Assembly: GCA_963596435.1 (NCBI GenBank)
Contig: CAVBMG010000087.1
Span: 1 to 14,043, forward strand
Length of the DNA stretch: 14,043 nucleotides
Direction of reading: 5' to 3'
From: COE1 sp963596435
GTDB taxonomy: Bacteria > Bacillota > Clostridia > Lachnospirales > Lachnospiraceae
Below are positions 8,005-14,043 of this stretch, piece by piece. Below the pieces are notes generated by a model that was given only the letters and a program-made list of their open reading frames with translations, was not told the origin of the DNA and did not search any database. The translations under genes and the position numbers were made by a program. How positions within the stretch are numbered: position 1 is the first letter of the stretch; each line of letters begins with the position of its first letter.

Positions 8005-8604
8005 TCAATTGCATTCTTTTACCATATCCATTATATGCTTGTAATTGTCTATAAACAATTTTATTAAATAATAGTATTCTGCCTCATTAATATTTTCTAA
8101 ACAGGATATTTCTTCTAATTGTCCTTTAAATGAATACATCAATAACAATGAAATTGCTTCTCTTTTTTTATTAACATCATTTACACTACATTGTGTTTCC
8201 CTAATAAATGCAACGTATGAATTAGCCATTGCAGACCAAATAACAAATTCTCTATTATAATCTAAATCTCTTGCAAAATTATCTACCATATCTATATAAT
8301 CCATTGATAGAACATCCCCGAAAACCTCCGAAATTAATCGAGAAGCTATTATCAAATGAACAGGCAGTGTTTTATGCCGTATAGGAGAAATTTGTAGTTC
8401 GCTAACTGGAATCTTCATAGTAGGTAACTCTTTGGACTGCTTATGCAATTCTTCTCCCATTTTCAACATTAGATGTGAATTAATAATGTCTAGTCTGACT
8501 ATTTCCAATATTTTATCTACAAGTTCATTCCACCCCATTTCTGAAGATAAAGCTATTATATCTGAAAGATATAAGTTTTTTTCTCTAATTTTTATAATCA
8601 CCAT
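8005..8604 (-). CDS. Uncharacterised helical protein in the FRG/HEPN cassette
   Basis: I do not recognise this 199-residue protein. It appears entirely alpha-helical, soluble and acidic, with no Cys clusters, membrane segments or known catalytic motif. A central stretch (about 60-115) contains PVSELQISP followed by a hydrophobic helix. The start ATG at 8604 has no visible ribosome binding site, and an in-frame stop lies three codons upstream, so the start cannot be much earlier. It sits between the FRG gene (127 bases upstream) and the HEPN gene (34 bases downstream), all on one strand and all AT-rich. The position suggests an adaptor, inhibitor or sensor working with one of them, but nothing in the sequence proves it. 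Confidence 0.7.
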   Translation of the reverse strand: MVIIKIREKNLYLSDIIALSSEMGWNELVDKILEIVRLDIINSHLMLKMGEELHKQSKELPTMKIPVSELQISPIRHKTLPVHLIIASRLISEVFGDVLSMDYIDMVDNFARDLDYNREFVIWSAMANSYVAFIRETQCSVNDVNKKREAISLLLMYSFKGQLEEISCLENINEAEYYYLIKLFIDNYKHIMDMVKECN

Positions 8605-8731
8605 ATACTTTTAAAACGAAAAATACCGCAATCCCACCCACTCTAACGAGACTGCAAAAAAACATCCCATAACCTGCAATATCTACAGTTTTGAAATGTC
8701 CTTTTTCTACGCTTTACCATACCTGTTTACA

Positions 8732-9532
8732 TTATTTCACATAATAGTGTCTTTTTATCCACATTGTAAGTCCATCCAACCCAGGATATGTAATTCGTTC
8801 ATTAATATTCATTTGATCCAGCATATCCCTTACTCTCCATTTCAAGGTTTTGTCAATAACATACTTAGTTGTATTATCCGTGTTGTTTTCTAAATAATTT
8901 TCTATATTATCAATCCCTGAAGGAATCACAGAAAAATATGAATACTGATTTATAATTCTTTGATCAATAGAAGAGGGTTCAATTAACACCATTGATTTAT
9001 TTCCCATATCTTTATCATATTTATCTAGACTTTCAACTAATTGATTAAGCATTTCAACCGTAAATAAATATGCCTTTTCCTGAAACAGCTTATTTTTATA
9101 CTTATCAGGTAACATTGAATTAATCTCATTTATATCAATTTCCCAAATAACACAATTATGTTGATCCATACATGACATATCTTCTCCACTTGTAGCAAAA
9201 TTCATAGCTATCAAAGGTGAATATGTCCAATCCAACAGTCTCGTTGGCAAACCATGGTGTTGACCTATAATTAGTTGTCTCCATACAGATTCTTTCAATA
9301 TAGGATCTTCAATTGCTGCATACTTTGTAAAATTACGCAATATCGAGTTTTCTAATTCGTTTTGTTTCTGTTTACAATTTCTTTTCAAACTTGTCACTAA
9401 CGAATAACTTTCATTTGGCAATCCTCTATATAGGAAAGATGATCTATATCTTTGAATTTTATCATCATAATTTTGCTTGAAAAATAAACTTGCCAATTCA
9501 TCTATAGTATTAATTTTCGTAACATTAATCAT
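8732..9532 (-). CDS. FRG domain-containing protein
   Basis: This 266-residue protein carries the FRG domain, named for its Phe/Tyr-Arg-Gly motif, here LYRG at 34-37. Other family landmarks are visible: QHHGLPTRLLDW (91-102), the PSSIDQRIINQ stretch (187-197), and a C-terminal YPGLDGLTMWIK (249-260). The length is typical. FRG proteins are common in phage-defence and toxin loci; their biochemical activity is not settled, so none is assigned. The start ATG has GAGG eight bases upstream. That ribosome site overlaps the stop codon of a 28-codon ORF, so translation is probably coupled. It is the first large gene of a cassette with the unknown helical protein and the HEPN protein. Confidence 0.88.
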   Translation of the reverse strand: MINVTKINTIDELASLFFKQNYDDKIQRYRSSFLYRGLPNESYSLVTSLKRNCKQKQNELENSILRNFTKYAAIEDPILKESVWRQLIIGQHHGLPTRLLDWTYSPLIAMNFATSGEDMSCMDQHNCVIWEIDINEINSMLPDKYKNKLFQEKAYLFTVEMLNQLVESLDKYDKDMGNKSMVLIEPSSIDQRIINQYSYFSVIPSGIDNIENYLENNTDNTTKYVIDKTLKWRVRDMLDQMNINERITYPGLDGLTMWIKRHYYVK

Positions 9533-9545
9533 CTGATTTACCTCA

Positions 9546-9632
9546 TCATTTACTGATATTTTTTTTCAATTTCAACAACTCTTCAATTCTTTTTATTGTA
9601 TCTTCAAGTGTTGCAGATTTCTCCATTACCAT
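9546..9632 (-). CDS. 28-residue helical microprotein leading the FRG operon
   Basis: This short ORF of 28 codons begins with ATG, has GGAGA two bases upstream (short but usable spacing), and ends in TGA overlapping the ribosome site of the FRG gene, whose ATG is 13 bases further on. The product is charged and amphipathic, with the core LEDTIKRIEELLKLKK, which predicts one helix or a coiled-coil strand. A second ATG lies at codon 3. The promoter is 34 bases upstream. It may be a real partner or antitoxin-like peptide, a leader that couples translation to FRG, or the remnant of a longer gene. Confidence 0.5.
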   Translation of the reverse strand: MVMEKSATLEDTIKRIEELLKLKKNISK

Positions 9633-9665
9633 GCTCTCCGTTCATGTCATTCTCGTTTTTTCCAT

Positions 9666-9694
9666 ATTATAAATGCCGGTATTTCTTTAGTCAA
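9666..9694 (-). promoter_or_regulatory. Strong promoter of the FRG-HEPN cassette
   Basis: TTGACT (9689-9694) and TATAAT (9666-9671) on the minus strand lie exactly 17 bases apart, close to the sigma-A consensus. Transcription would start near 9659, about 27 bases before the microprotein ORF. The -35 box lies inside the 3' end of the RepA_N-like remnant, so the cassette has its own promoter. Confidence 0.78.
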
Positions 9695-9941
9695 TCTGAT
9701 TATGTGCCTTCATCTTGCTAATCTTCTTATTTTCCAGATGCACCAACTTCATCATTTCTTTTATCGTAAAAAATATAAATGTAGTTCCATATTCATCTCG
9801 CCATGCATCACCATTACTCTCTGATAAGCAACACCGAGCTAACAAAATCATATAGAGAGTTGCAGGAAAAAATGTCCTTACAGAAATTATCTGATGCTTG
9901 CAGACTTCCATCATGTAAGCACCGAGACTCTTCTTTGCCAA
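9687..9941 (-). pseudogene. Degraded RepA_N-like replication initiator fragment
   Basis: The 84-residue reading resembles the N-terminal domain of RepA_N replication initiators of Firmicutes plasmids and integrative elements. It has a hydrophobic TLYMILLARCCLS, then a DEYGTTFIFFTIKEMM stretch, which parallels the family's LYxLLLDRxxLS, DExG and FTIEE blocks. The usual N-terminal part and the large C-terminal half are missing, and the only available starts are TTG at 9941 without a ribosome site or internal ATGs. An in-frame stop lies two codons upstream of that TTG. It looks like debris of a mobile element, now followed by the promoter of the FRG cassette. The assignment is by eye and moderate. 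A small unrelated hypothetical protein is the alternative. Confidence 0.5.
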
Positions 9942-9955
9942 ACCAAACTACGTAA

Positions 9956-10015
9956 ACATAAAAATAAGTCAGTATCCGCTCTACACCTAAATGACGGGCA
10001 GTTCAAATACTGACT
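9956..10015 (-). terminator. Terminator after the NUDIX gene
   Basis: A perfect 9-base inverted repeat, AGTCAGTAT (9967-9975) and ATACTGACT (10007-10015), is followed on the minus strand by TTATTTTTATG. The 31-base loop is long. It lies about 60 bases past the NUDIX stop codon and separates that gene from the RepA_N remnant. Confidence 0.6.
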
Positions 10016-10076
10016 GTGGAAAATTTATCCATTTTATTGCCGTTTTTAATCTACTATCTAAAACAATCATTTCAAG

Positions 10077-10523
10077 TTATTTCTTCACAACAATCCATTC
10101 ATCATTCTCAACTATATACTGAAATTCTGTTAAGGTATCGCTAAGCATAACTTCAATAAGCTCATGGAAATCATCAACTAAATTCACATTTGAAAGTTCT
10201 GAAATTTTAACCCAATGCATCTTACCTTCATCAGAATCAACAACCTTACCTTCAAACTGGTCTGTCTCAAAAAGAAATACGATATAGCGACCACCTTCGA
10301 TTGGAAACTGCTTCACGCCGCAAAGTCGTGGAGATTTAATCATAAGCCCGGTTTCTTCCTCCATTTCTCTAACGACTGCATCTACTATAGACTCTCCAGA
10401 TTCGATATGTCCACCTGGAAGGGTGTACCCCTTCCAATCCTCTTTTACTCTATCTTGTAGCAAATAGCTGTCTTCATTATGTATCAGGCATAATACTGTA
10501 AGTTCTACTTGTTCTGTCCACAT
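10077..10523 (-). CDS. NUDIX hydrolase, MutT/8-oxo-dGTP diphosphatase-like
   Basis: This 148-residue soluble enzyme has a perfect NUDIX box at 38-60: G38, E44, then REMEEETGL (52-60), fitting Gx5Ex7REUxEExGU. The Glu residues bind Mg and the fold hydrolyses nucleoside diphosphates linked to another group. The surrounding pattern (WKGYTLPGGH before the box, GGRYIVFLFET after it) resembles Firmicutes MutT/MutX proteins that remove oxidised dGTP; the substrate is inferred. The start ATG lacks a proper ribosome site and has an in-frame stop three codons upstream. A 31-codon ORF overlaps the start by 19 bases, so translation may be coupled. It stands alone, with a promoter about 200 bases upstream and its own terminator. 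Confidence 0.88.
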   Translation of the reverse strand: MWTEQVELTVLCLIHNEDSYLLQDRVKEDWKGYTLPGGHIESGESIVDAVVREMEEETGLMIKSPRLCGVKQFPIEGGRYIVFLFETDQFEGKVVDSDEGKMHWVKISELSNVNLVDDFHELIEVMLSDTLTEFQYIVENDEWIVVKK

Positions 10524-10600
10524 TTTTCTTCATCACATTCCTTATCTCTTGAAATGTTACAATCCTCTCTGACAAGATTGCAAAAATTGACATGATGCAT
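10505..10600 (-). CDS. 31-residue Cys-rich ORF overlapping the NUDIX start
   Basis: The ORF begins with ATG behind AGGAG (only three bases away) and ends 19 bases inside the NUDIX gene. The product starts Met-His-His, has four Cys residues (7, 14, 22 and 27), and ends in the charged stretch KECDEEKCGQNK. The spaced Cys and His residues look like a metal-binding fragment. It may be a leader peptide that drives NUDIX translation, or the surviving N-terminus of a lost gene. No homology can be shown from sequence alone. Confidence 0.3.
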   Translation of the reverse strand: MHHVNFCNLVREDCNISRDKECDEEKCGQNK

Positions 10601-10646
10601 TCTCTCCTGCACCTTCATAGAAAAAGATTGCATTGTATTTTAGATG

Positions 10647-10665
10647 TAAGCCAGATCAGCTTACG
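10647..10665 (-). other. Hairpin in the NUDIX leader
   Basis: GTAAGC and GCTTAC form a perfect 6-base stem with a 7-base loop, between the promoter and the 31-codon ORF. No T-run follows, so it is not a terminator. It could affect mRNA stability or leader translation. I recognise no riboswitch class. Confidence 0.4.
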
Positions 10666-10721
10666 ATTGACTCAGCTCTTTCTTTATGGTTCACTTATCT
10701 TGGGATGATAACCTCTAGGAT

Positions 10722-10730
10722 ATTATACCA
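10722..10730 (-). promoter_or_regulatory. Extended -10 promoter of the NUDIX transcript
   Basis: TATAAT (10722-10727) is preceded on the minus strand by TGG, forming an extended -10 element; the -35 region (TTTCCA, 10744-10749, spacing 16) is weak. It would give a leader of about 190 bases before the NUDIX start, including a GTAAGC/GCTTAC hairpin and the 31-codon ORF. Confidence 0.55.
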
Positions 10731-10770
10731 TAGATTGTTTATTTGGAAATTACTTTCCTCTTAAATGGAC

Positions 10771-10810
10771 AAAAGAAAACCTCCAAATCCTTTATAGACT
10801 TAGAGGTTTT
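10771..10810 (-). terminator. Terminator after the Rpn-family gene
   Basis: On the minus strand AAAACCTC (10803-10810) pairs with GAGGTTTT (10776-10783). The stem extends inward through AAGTC and GATTT with one mismatch and one G-T pair, and TTTTCTTTTG follows. It lies about 50 bases after the stop codon of the gene at 10860-11609 and just before the NUDIX promoter. Confidence 0.75.
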
Positions 10811-10859
10811 GTTCCAACCATTTTATTCACAGTCAAATTTTTCTGCTACTATAAAAGAA

Positions 10860-11609
10860 CTATGCAAGCGCAGGTTCTTTCCCTGCGATAATCGCTTTCA
10901 CTTCTTCTATATTCTTATCTGTGGCTGAGGCTATCTGTTCTGCTGTAAAACCATTCTTATACATTTTTATAATAAGTCCTGCTTCACCTTCCGCCCGTCC
11001 AATCGCAATACCATCCTCTTTTATTCCCTTACTCAAGTTACACATAACGCTCACATCCTTCCTGAAGTTCTCCTCAATAGCAATATCGTATTCTTTTCCA
11101 ATTATGTTTAGTTTTTCATCTATTGTAAGTTCCTTAGATAACAATGCTCCCAGCAGACGGTGCAGTTCATACGTCTCATCATGTTCCGGCAGATTCTTTG
11201 CCAGTCCAAGCATGATGATATTCAGCAGGTCAAGATTTCCCTTCCATTCATAGGAACCAATCAAATCTTCCTTTGTGAGATGCACATGGCTCATGCTGCT
11301 CTCTTCCATGTTCATACATACCCAGATCGAATATACACGCTTAATGTCATTGTAGCTGGAGTTCTCAAAATCACGTTCTTTTTGTGATGAGATCAGTCTG
11401 CTCACATAAAAGATTGCCCGGTTTAAGATTTCGTATCCCGTTGGCTCGTCTTTCTGTGCTTCTACATTTATGATGATCTGTGACAATCCGTCTCTCATAC
11501 GCACATAGAAAACGATATCAAATCTTACCAGACCTTCGTTGATCATATGTGCCCGTATGCTCTTCTGTCCTAACAGACTCTTTGCACTCGTATCATACAT
11601 ACTGTGCAT
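10860..11609 (-). CDS. Rpn-family PD-(D/E)xK nuclease/putative transposase, shortened N-terminus
   Basis: This 249-residue protein belongs to the Rpn (recombination-promoting nuclease, PDDEXK) family. It has RFDIVF with Asp31, INVEAQK with Glu50-x-Gln52 as the nuclease core, and the stretches FYVSRLISSQKERDF and VYSIWVCMNM. The C-terminus carries the family's helical tail, IKMYKNGFTAEQIA. As I recall them, relatives have about 60-70 more residues between the segment like LLGQKSIRAHM and INEGLVRFDI; here these are joined directly, suggesting an in-frame deletion. A 9-codon ORF with a strong AAGGAG site ends two bases before the ATG at 11609, which itself lacks a good site; the ATG at 11600 is an alternative start. 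Members promote DNA cleavage and RecA-independent recombination. Whether this shortened copy is active is doubtful. Confidence 0.8.
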   Translation of the reverse strand: MHSMYDTSAKSLLGQKSIRAHMINEGLVRFDIVFYVRMRDGLSQIIINVEAQKDEPTGYEILNRAIFYVSRLISSQKERDFENSSYNDIKRVYSIWVCMNMEESSMSHVHLTKEDLIGSYEWKGNLDLLNIIMLGLAKNLPEHDETYELHRLLGALLSKELTIDEKLNIIGKEYDIAIEENFRKDVSVMCNLSKGIKEDGIAIGRAEGEAGLIIKMYKNGFTAEQIASATDKNIEEVKAIIAGKEPALA

Positions 11610-11611
11610 CC

Positions 11612-11641
11612 TTATCTGTTGCTTTGACTACATTTTTTCAT
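11612..11641 (-). CDS. 9-codon leader ORF before the Rpn gene
   Basis: An ATG with AAGGAG eight bases upstream opens a 9-codon ORF (MKKCSQSNR) ending in TAA, two bases before the Rpn ATG. The best ribosome site of the region therefore serves this mini-ORF, and the nuclease would be translated by coupling. It could also be the original nuclease start, cut off by a frameshift. Confidence 0.35.
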   Translation of the reverse strand: MKKCSQSNR

Positions 11642-11653
11642 TTGTAATGCTCC

Positions 11654-12067
11654 TTACCTATCTCCAAACATAAACTCAATAACACTTAACGCATTCAAAA
11701 TCTGTATACATTCATATCTTTCAATACTTCTATTCATTCGACCATGCATTAACCAATTTCTATTCAAATACGGAGGTTCAACGCCATTTTCGAATTTGTA
11801 TAGACCATCTGCAAATATCCTATTCAAATATCCTATTAATGAAGGATACATTTCCAGAAAGTATATTTTCTTTGACATAAATCCTCGTTTTTCGGTAAGC
11901 TGTCTAAAGTCCTCCGCCTTTTGATTTGCAAAGCCTACATTAGAATACTTATCTTTGTATCTCATACGTTGGTTCGGAAAATCAACTAATTTATTTACCC
12001 TATTATCAAGCAATGAAAGCAAGTACATAGATGCAGTCATATAATCTTCATTTTCAAAAGCCTGCAT
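11654..12067 (-). CDS. HEPN domain protein, 5'-truncated
   Basis: The 137 residues from the first ATG include YLNRNWLMHGRM, where R103-x4-H108 is a HEPN R-x4-6-H ribonuclease motif, followed by a helix (ECIQILNALSVIEFMF). The reading frame stays open and protein-like for 35 more codons upstream, to a TAG at 12173-12175, with no ATG, GTG or TTG start in that stretch. The upstream part includes LQEKYVSNETQLYFKNG, which runs naturally into the annotated start. The gene has therefore probably lost its 5' end, next to the recombinase gene. It is followed 12 bases later by the mini-ORF before the Rpn gene. HEPN proteins of this kind act as RNases in defence and toxin systems; this copy is likely inactive or remodelled. 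Family assignment rests on the motif only. Confidence 0.65.
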   Translation of the reverse strand: MQAFENEDYMTASMYLLSLLDNRVNKLVDFPNQRMRYKDKYSNVGFANQKAEDFRQLTEKRGFMSKKIYFLEMYPSLIGYLNRIFADGLYKFENGVEPPYLNRNWLMHGRMNRSIERYECIQILNALSVIEFMFGDR

Positions 12068-12265
12068 ACCATTCTTAAAATATAACTGTGTCTCATTCGA
12101 AACATACTTTTCCTGTAACCCTTTCGAAAAAGTATCCTTTCGCCCAAATGCATATCTCCCATTCCCCCAAACCTATCCCCCGGAGTAAACCTCCACTTAT
12201 ATCATCGCTCTACGGAAACAGAAACACACATCTATTTTTATTTCAAAATCGTAGAAACCTTTGAT

Positions 12266-13999
12266 TTATTGAGCATTTTTTGACAGAAGGCAAACCGTCT
12301 CAAGTGTTAATAACTTTTCCAAGGAAACCATATGCTCATCCGATTTCTCCTTGTCCAAAGAAATTCCCTTGATTTGCGCTACTTCCTTGCCTTCTTTAAT
12401 AATCGGTACTGGAAACTGAAACTTAATATTCTGAATCCAATTTCCATCTTCCCGTCTTTCCGGGAATATATCAATGCATTCAATAAATGCCTGCATGAAC
12501 TGTTTCTTTTCTGCATCTGTACATTCTGAATACACTTCATTAAAAGCACCTAAAAATCCGTATATGCTATCTGCATCAATCTGATTTTTCTTAAGCTCAT
12601 AAATCTGAGACTTCAGTTCTGCCATTGTTTCTTCCACTTCATCTATTCTATCATATTGAGCATCCAATCGTCTTTGTAAATCTGATATTTTTTTATCATA
12701 ATGGATATCTGTAACATCCAAATTATCCATCTGCTGTTCAAGGCATGTTTTAATAGTCTCCGCTTGGTGAAGACTTGCGTTTAGCACGGATAACTGCTTT
12801 TCCAGGTCCGTTGTGTCAACTGTAGCACCAATTTTATCCTGAATGGCATCCTTAAATTTTCCTTCTTTTGTCATTGCTGTAATCAGCTTTGCAAGCATAT
12901 CATCAATCTGTGACTGCTCGATGTTGCGTCGGAACGTACACTTGTGCCCGGTAGCATTCACGGTATTCTTGCAATAATAGTAATATCTGGTCTTGTTATC
13001 TTTTCTCCCTGCTTTAGCAATATTTCCATACATTCCTTTTCCACAGCAAGGACATTTTAATATTCCGGACAAAATATGTGCATGTTCCGGATCATGAATT
13101 TTTTCACGCTTGTAATTATTTTTTGAACGTTTTTCCTGTGCAAGATCCCAGTCTTCCTCGGAAATAATTGCTTCATGAACTCCCTCATAAACAGGAAAAT
13201 CTGATTGCTCCACCACATGCGTTTCATTACGGGTTCCTGTTTTCTTCTCTGTACGCCTGCGTCCATATGCTATCTTCCCCATATATACCGGGTTGTCAAT
13301 TATCTTCTTGATAAAGCTGGCCGAGAAGCCCGGTATTGTTCCATTCTGACGCAGCTTCTTCGTATATCCATGATTGTTCAGATAATTTGCCACGCCATTG
13401 ATTCCATCATTGGTATGAATATACCTGTCAAAAATCATTTGGATAATTTCCACTTCATCCTCTGCGATAACAAGTTCACCATTTTCCAGCTTATATCCAT
13501 ACGGAGCAAATCCGCCATTCCATTTACCTTCTCTTGCCTTCTGCTCACGCCCAGCCATTGTCTGCACTCTGATATTTTCCCGCTCCATCTCTGCTACTGC
13601 CGCAATGATAGATATAAGCAGTTTACCAGCTTCTTTTGAGCTGTCAATTCCATCTTCCACACAGATTAGGTTCACACCATAATCCTGCATAAGCTGTAAA
13701 GAGCTGAGTACATCCGCCGCATTTCTGCCAAATCGGGATAATTTAAATACCAGGACGAAATCAACTCCGTCCTTGCCATCTTCAATATCATTCAGCATCC
13801 TCATAAATTCCTGACGACCTTTTATATTCTTACCTGAATGCCCTTCATCGGAATATTCTCCCACAATCTCCATATCCTGAAATTCAGCATATTTCCTAAG
13901 CTTGTCCTTCTGTGCATCCAAGCTGTAACCATCAACCTGAATTGCTGTTGATACACGAGTATATATGTAACATTTTGTTTTCTTTTTCAATACATTCAC
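12266..13999 (-). CDS. Large serine recombinase of a mobile element
   Basis: This 577-residue site-specific recombinase integrates and excises DNA through a Ser-DNA intermediate. The catalytic domain (1-150) has YTRVST with Ser17 and the FKLSRFGRN motif (85-93). The recombinase domain follows, with NGGFAPYGYK (161-170). A zinc ribbon has CPCC at 316-319 plus Cys343 and Cys354. A coiled coil (about 390-475) is typical of directionality control. Length and domain order are complete. The start is uncertain: GTG at 13999 lies only three bases from GAGGG, whereas TTG at 13990 has GGGGAG at eight bases. The gene reads toward the truncated HEPN gene, so the element's end may lie just past its 3' end, with the rest to the right of the window. 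Confidence 0.92.
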   Translation of the reverse strand: MNVLKKKTKCYIYTRVSTAIQVDGYSLDAQKDKLRKYAEFQDMEIVGEYSDEGHSGKNIKGRQEFMRMLNDIEDGKDGVDFVLVFKLSRFGRNAADVLSSLQLMQDYGVNLICVEDGIDSSKEAGKLLISIIAAVAEMERENIRVQTMAGREQKAREGKWNGGFAPYGYKLENGELVIAEDEVEIIQMIFDRYIHTNDGINGVANYLNNHGYTKKLRQNGTIPGFSASFIKKIIDNPVYMGKIAYGRRRTEKKTGTRNETHVVEQSDFPVYEGVHEAIISEEDWDLAQEKRSKNNYKREKIHDPEHAHILSGILKCPCCGKGMYGNIAKAGRKDNKTRYYYYCKNTVNATGHKCTFRRNIEQSQIDDMLAKLITAMTKEGKFKDAIQDKIGATVDTTDLEKQLSVLNASLHQAETIKTCLEQQMDNLDVTDIHYDKKISDLQRRLDAQYDRIDEVEETMAELKSQIYELKKNQIDADSIYGFLGAFNEVYSECTDAEKKQFMQAFIECIDIFPERREDGNWIQNIKFQFPVPIIKEGKEVAQIKGISLDKEKSDEHMVSLEKLLTLETVCLLSKNAQ

Positions 14000-14043
14000 T
14001 CCCCTCTATTGTGGTAAAATCAAAGTTGGATTTTTCAACAGTG

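Noticed and set aside
6861..8604. Reading the HEPN protein and its neighbour as a HEPN/MNT toxin-antitoxin pair
   Set aside because: The 199-residue neighbour lacks the nucleotidyltransferase GSx10DxD motif expected of an MNT antitoxin.
8643..8720. 25-codon minus-strand ORF rich in Arg with a CRYC motif, between FRG and the 199-residue gene
   Set aside because: The only ribosome-like AGG is one base from the ATG, and the composition follows the odd G-rich gap; not supportable as a gene.
26..12194. Shared 10-mer GGAGGTTTAC at 26-35 and, on the minus strand, at 12185-12194, considered as element end repeats
   Set aside because: A 10-base match is expected many times by chance in a window of this size, and it contains a ribosome-site-like core.
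12130..12200. G-tracts on the minus strand near the HEPN fragment as a G-quadruplex
   Set aside because: Tracts are uneven (one only GG), so only a weak two-layer structure is possible; no functional context.
1..14043. CRISPR arrays, tRNA and rRNA genes
   Set aside because: No regularly spaced repeats, cloverleaf-like segments or conserved rRNA stretches were seen on either strand.

Overview
The window looks like a low-GC Gram-positive (Firmicutes) chromosome, most likely a gut Lachnospiraceae. This rests on strong GGAGG-type ribosome binding sites, TTGACA/TATAAT promoters, and the families present: a DUF6110-like protein with a heavy-metal P-type ATPase, an Rpn-family nuclease, and a long serine recombinase with a coiled coil. 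No database search was possible, so names rest on recognised motifs. Every convincing gene lies on the minus strand and is read from high to low coordinates.

Left third (1-6830), chromosome-like. A two-gene operon encodes a small glycine-zipper membrane protein with an acidic tail (2273-2587) and a P1B-type ATPase (173-2257), with its own promoter and a bidirectional terminator. The ATPase has Phe-Ser-Cys in place of the Cys-Pro-x ion motif. This architecture recalls clostridial ferrosome (fez) operons. Upstream lies a four-domain c-di-GMP protein (receiver, GGDEF, EAL, PAS) with degenerate receiver and GGDEF sites but an intact EAL site. Next is an operon of a DUF2752 protein and a zinc-ribbon membrane protein with four DUF898-like repeats.

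Middle (6860-9700), AT-rich and accessory. A compact operon with a near-consensus promoter encodes a 28-residue microprotein, an FRG-domain protein, an unrecognised helical protein, and an Apea-like HEPN protein with an intact R-x4-H motif. The promoter -35 box lies in the tail of a decayed RepA_N-type replication initiator. This is the best candidate for an undescribed system, probably defence or toxin-related.

Right third (9700-14043), mobile and decaying genes. It holds a NUDIX (MutT-like) hydrolase with a long leader containing a 31-residue Cys-rich ORF, an Rpn-family nuclease that appears shortened near its N-terminus, a second HEPN protein that has lost its 5' end, and a large serine recombinase. 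The recombinase 3' end faces the broken end of the HEPN gene, so a mobile-element junction may lie between about 12170 and 12265, with the element continuing to the right.

Stretches without genes. 10601-10859 holds a promoter, a hairpin leader and a terminator. 12068-12265 holds the untranslatable 5' extension of the HEPN fragment and a G-rich stretch. The remaining gaps are short and carry the promoters and terminators listed.
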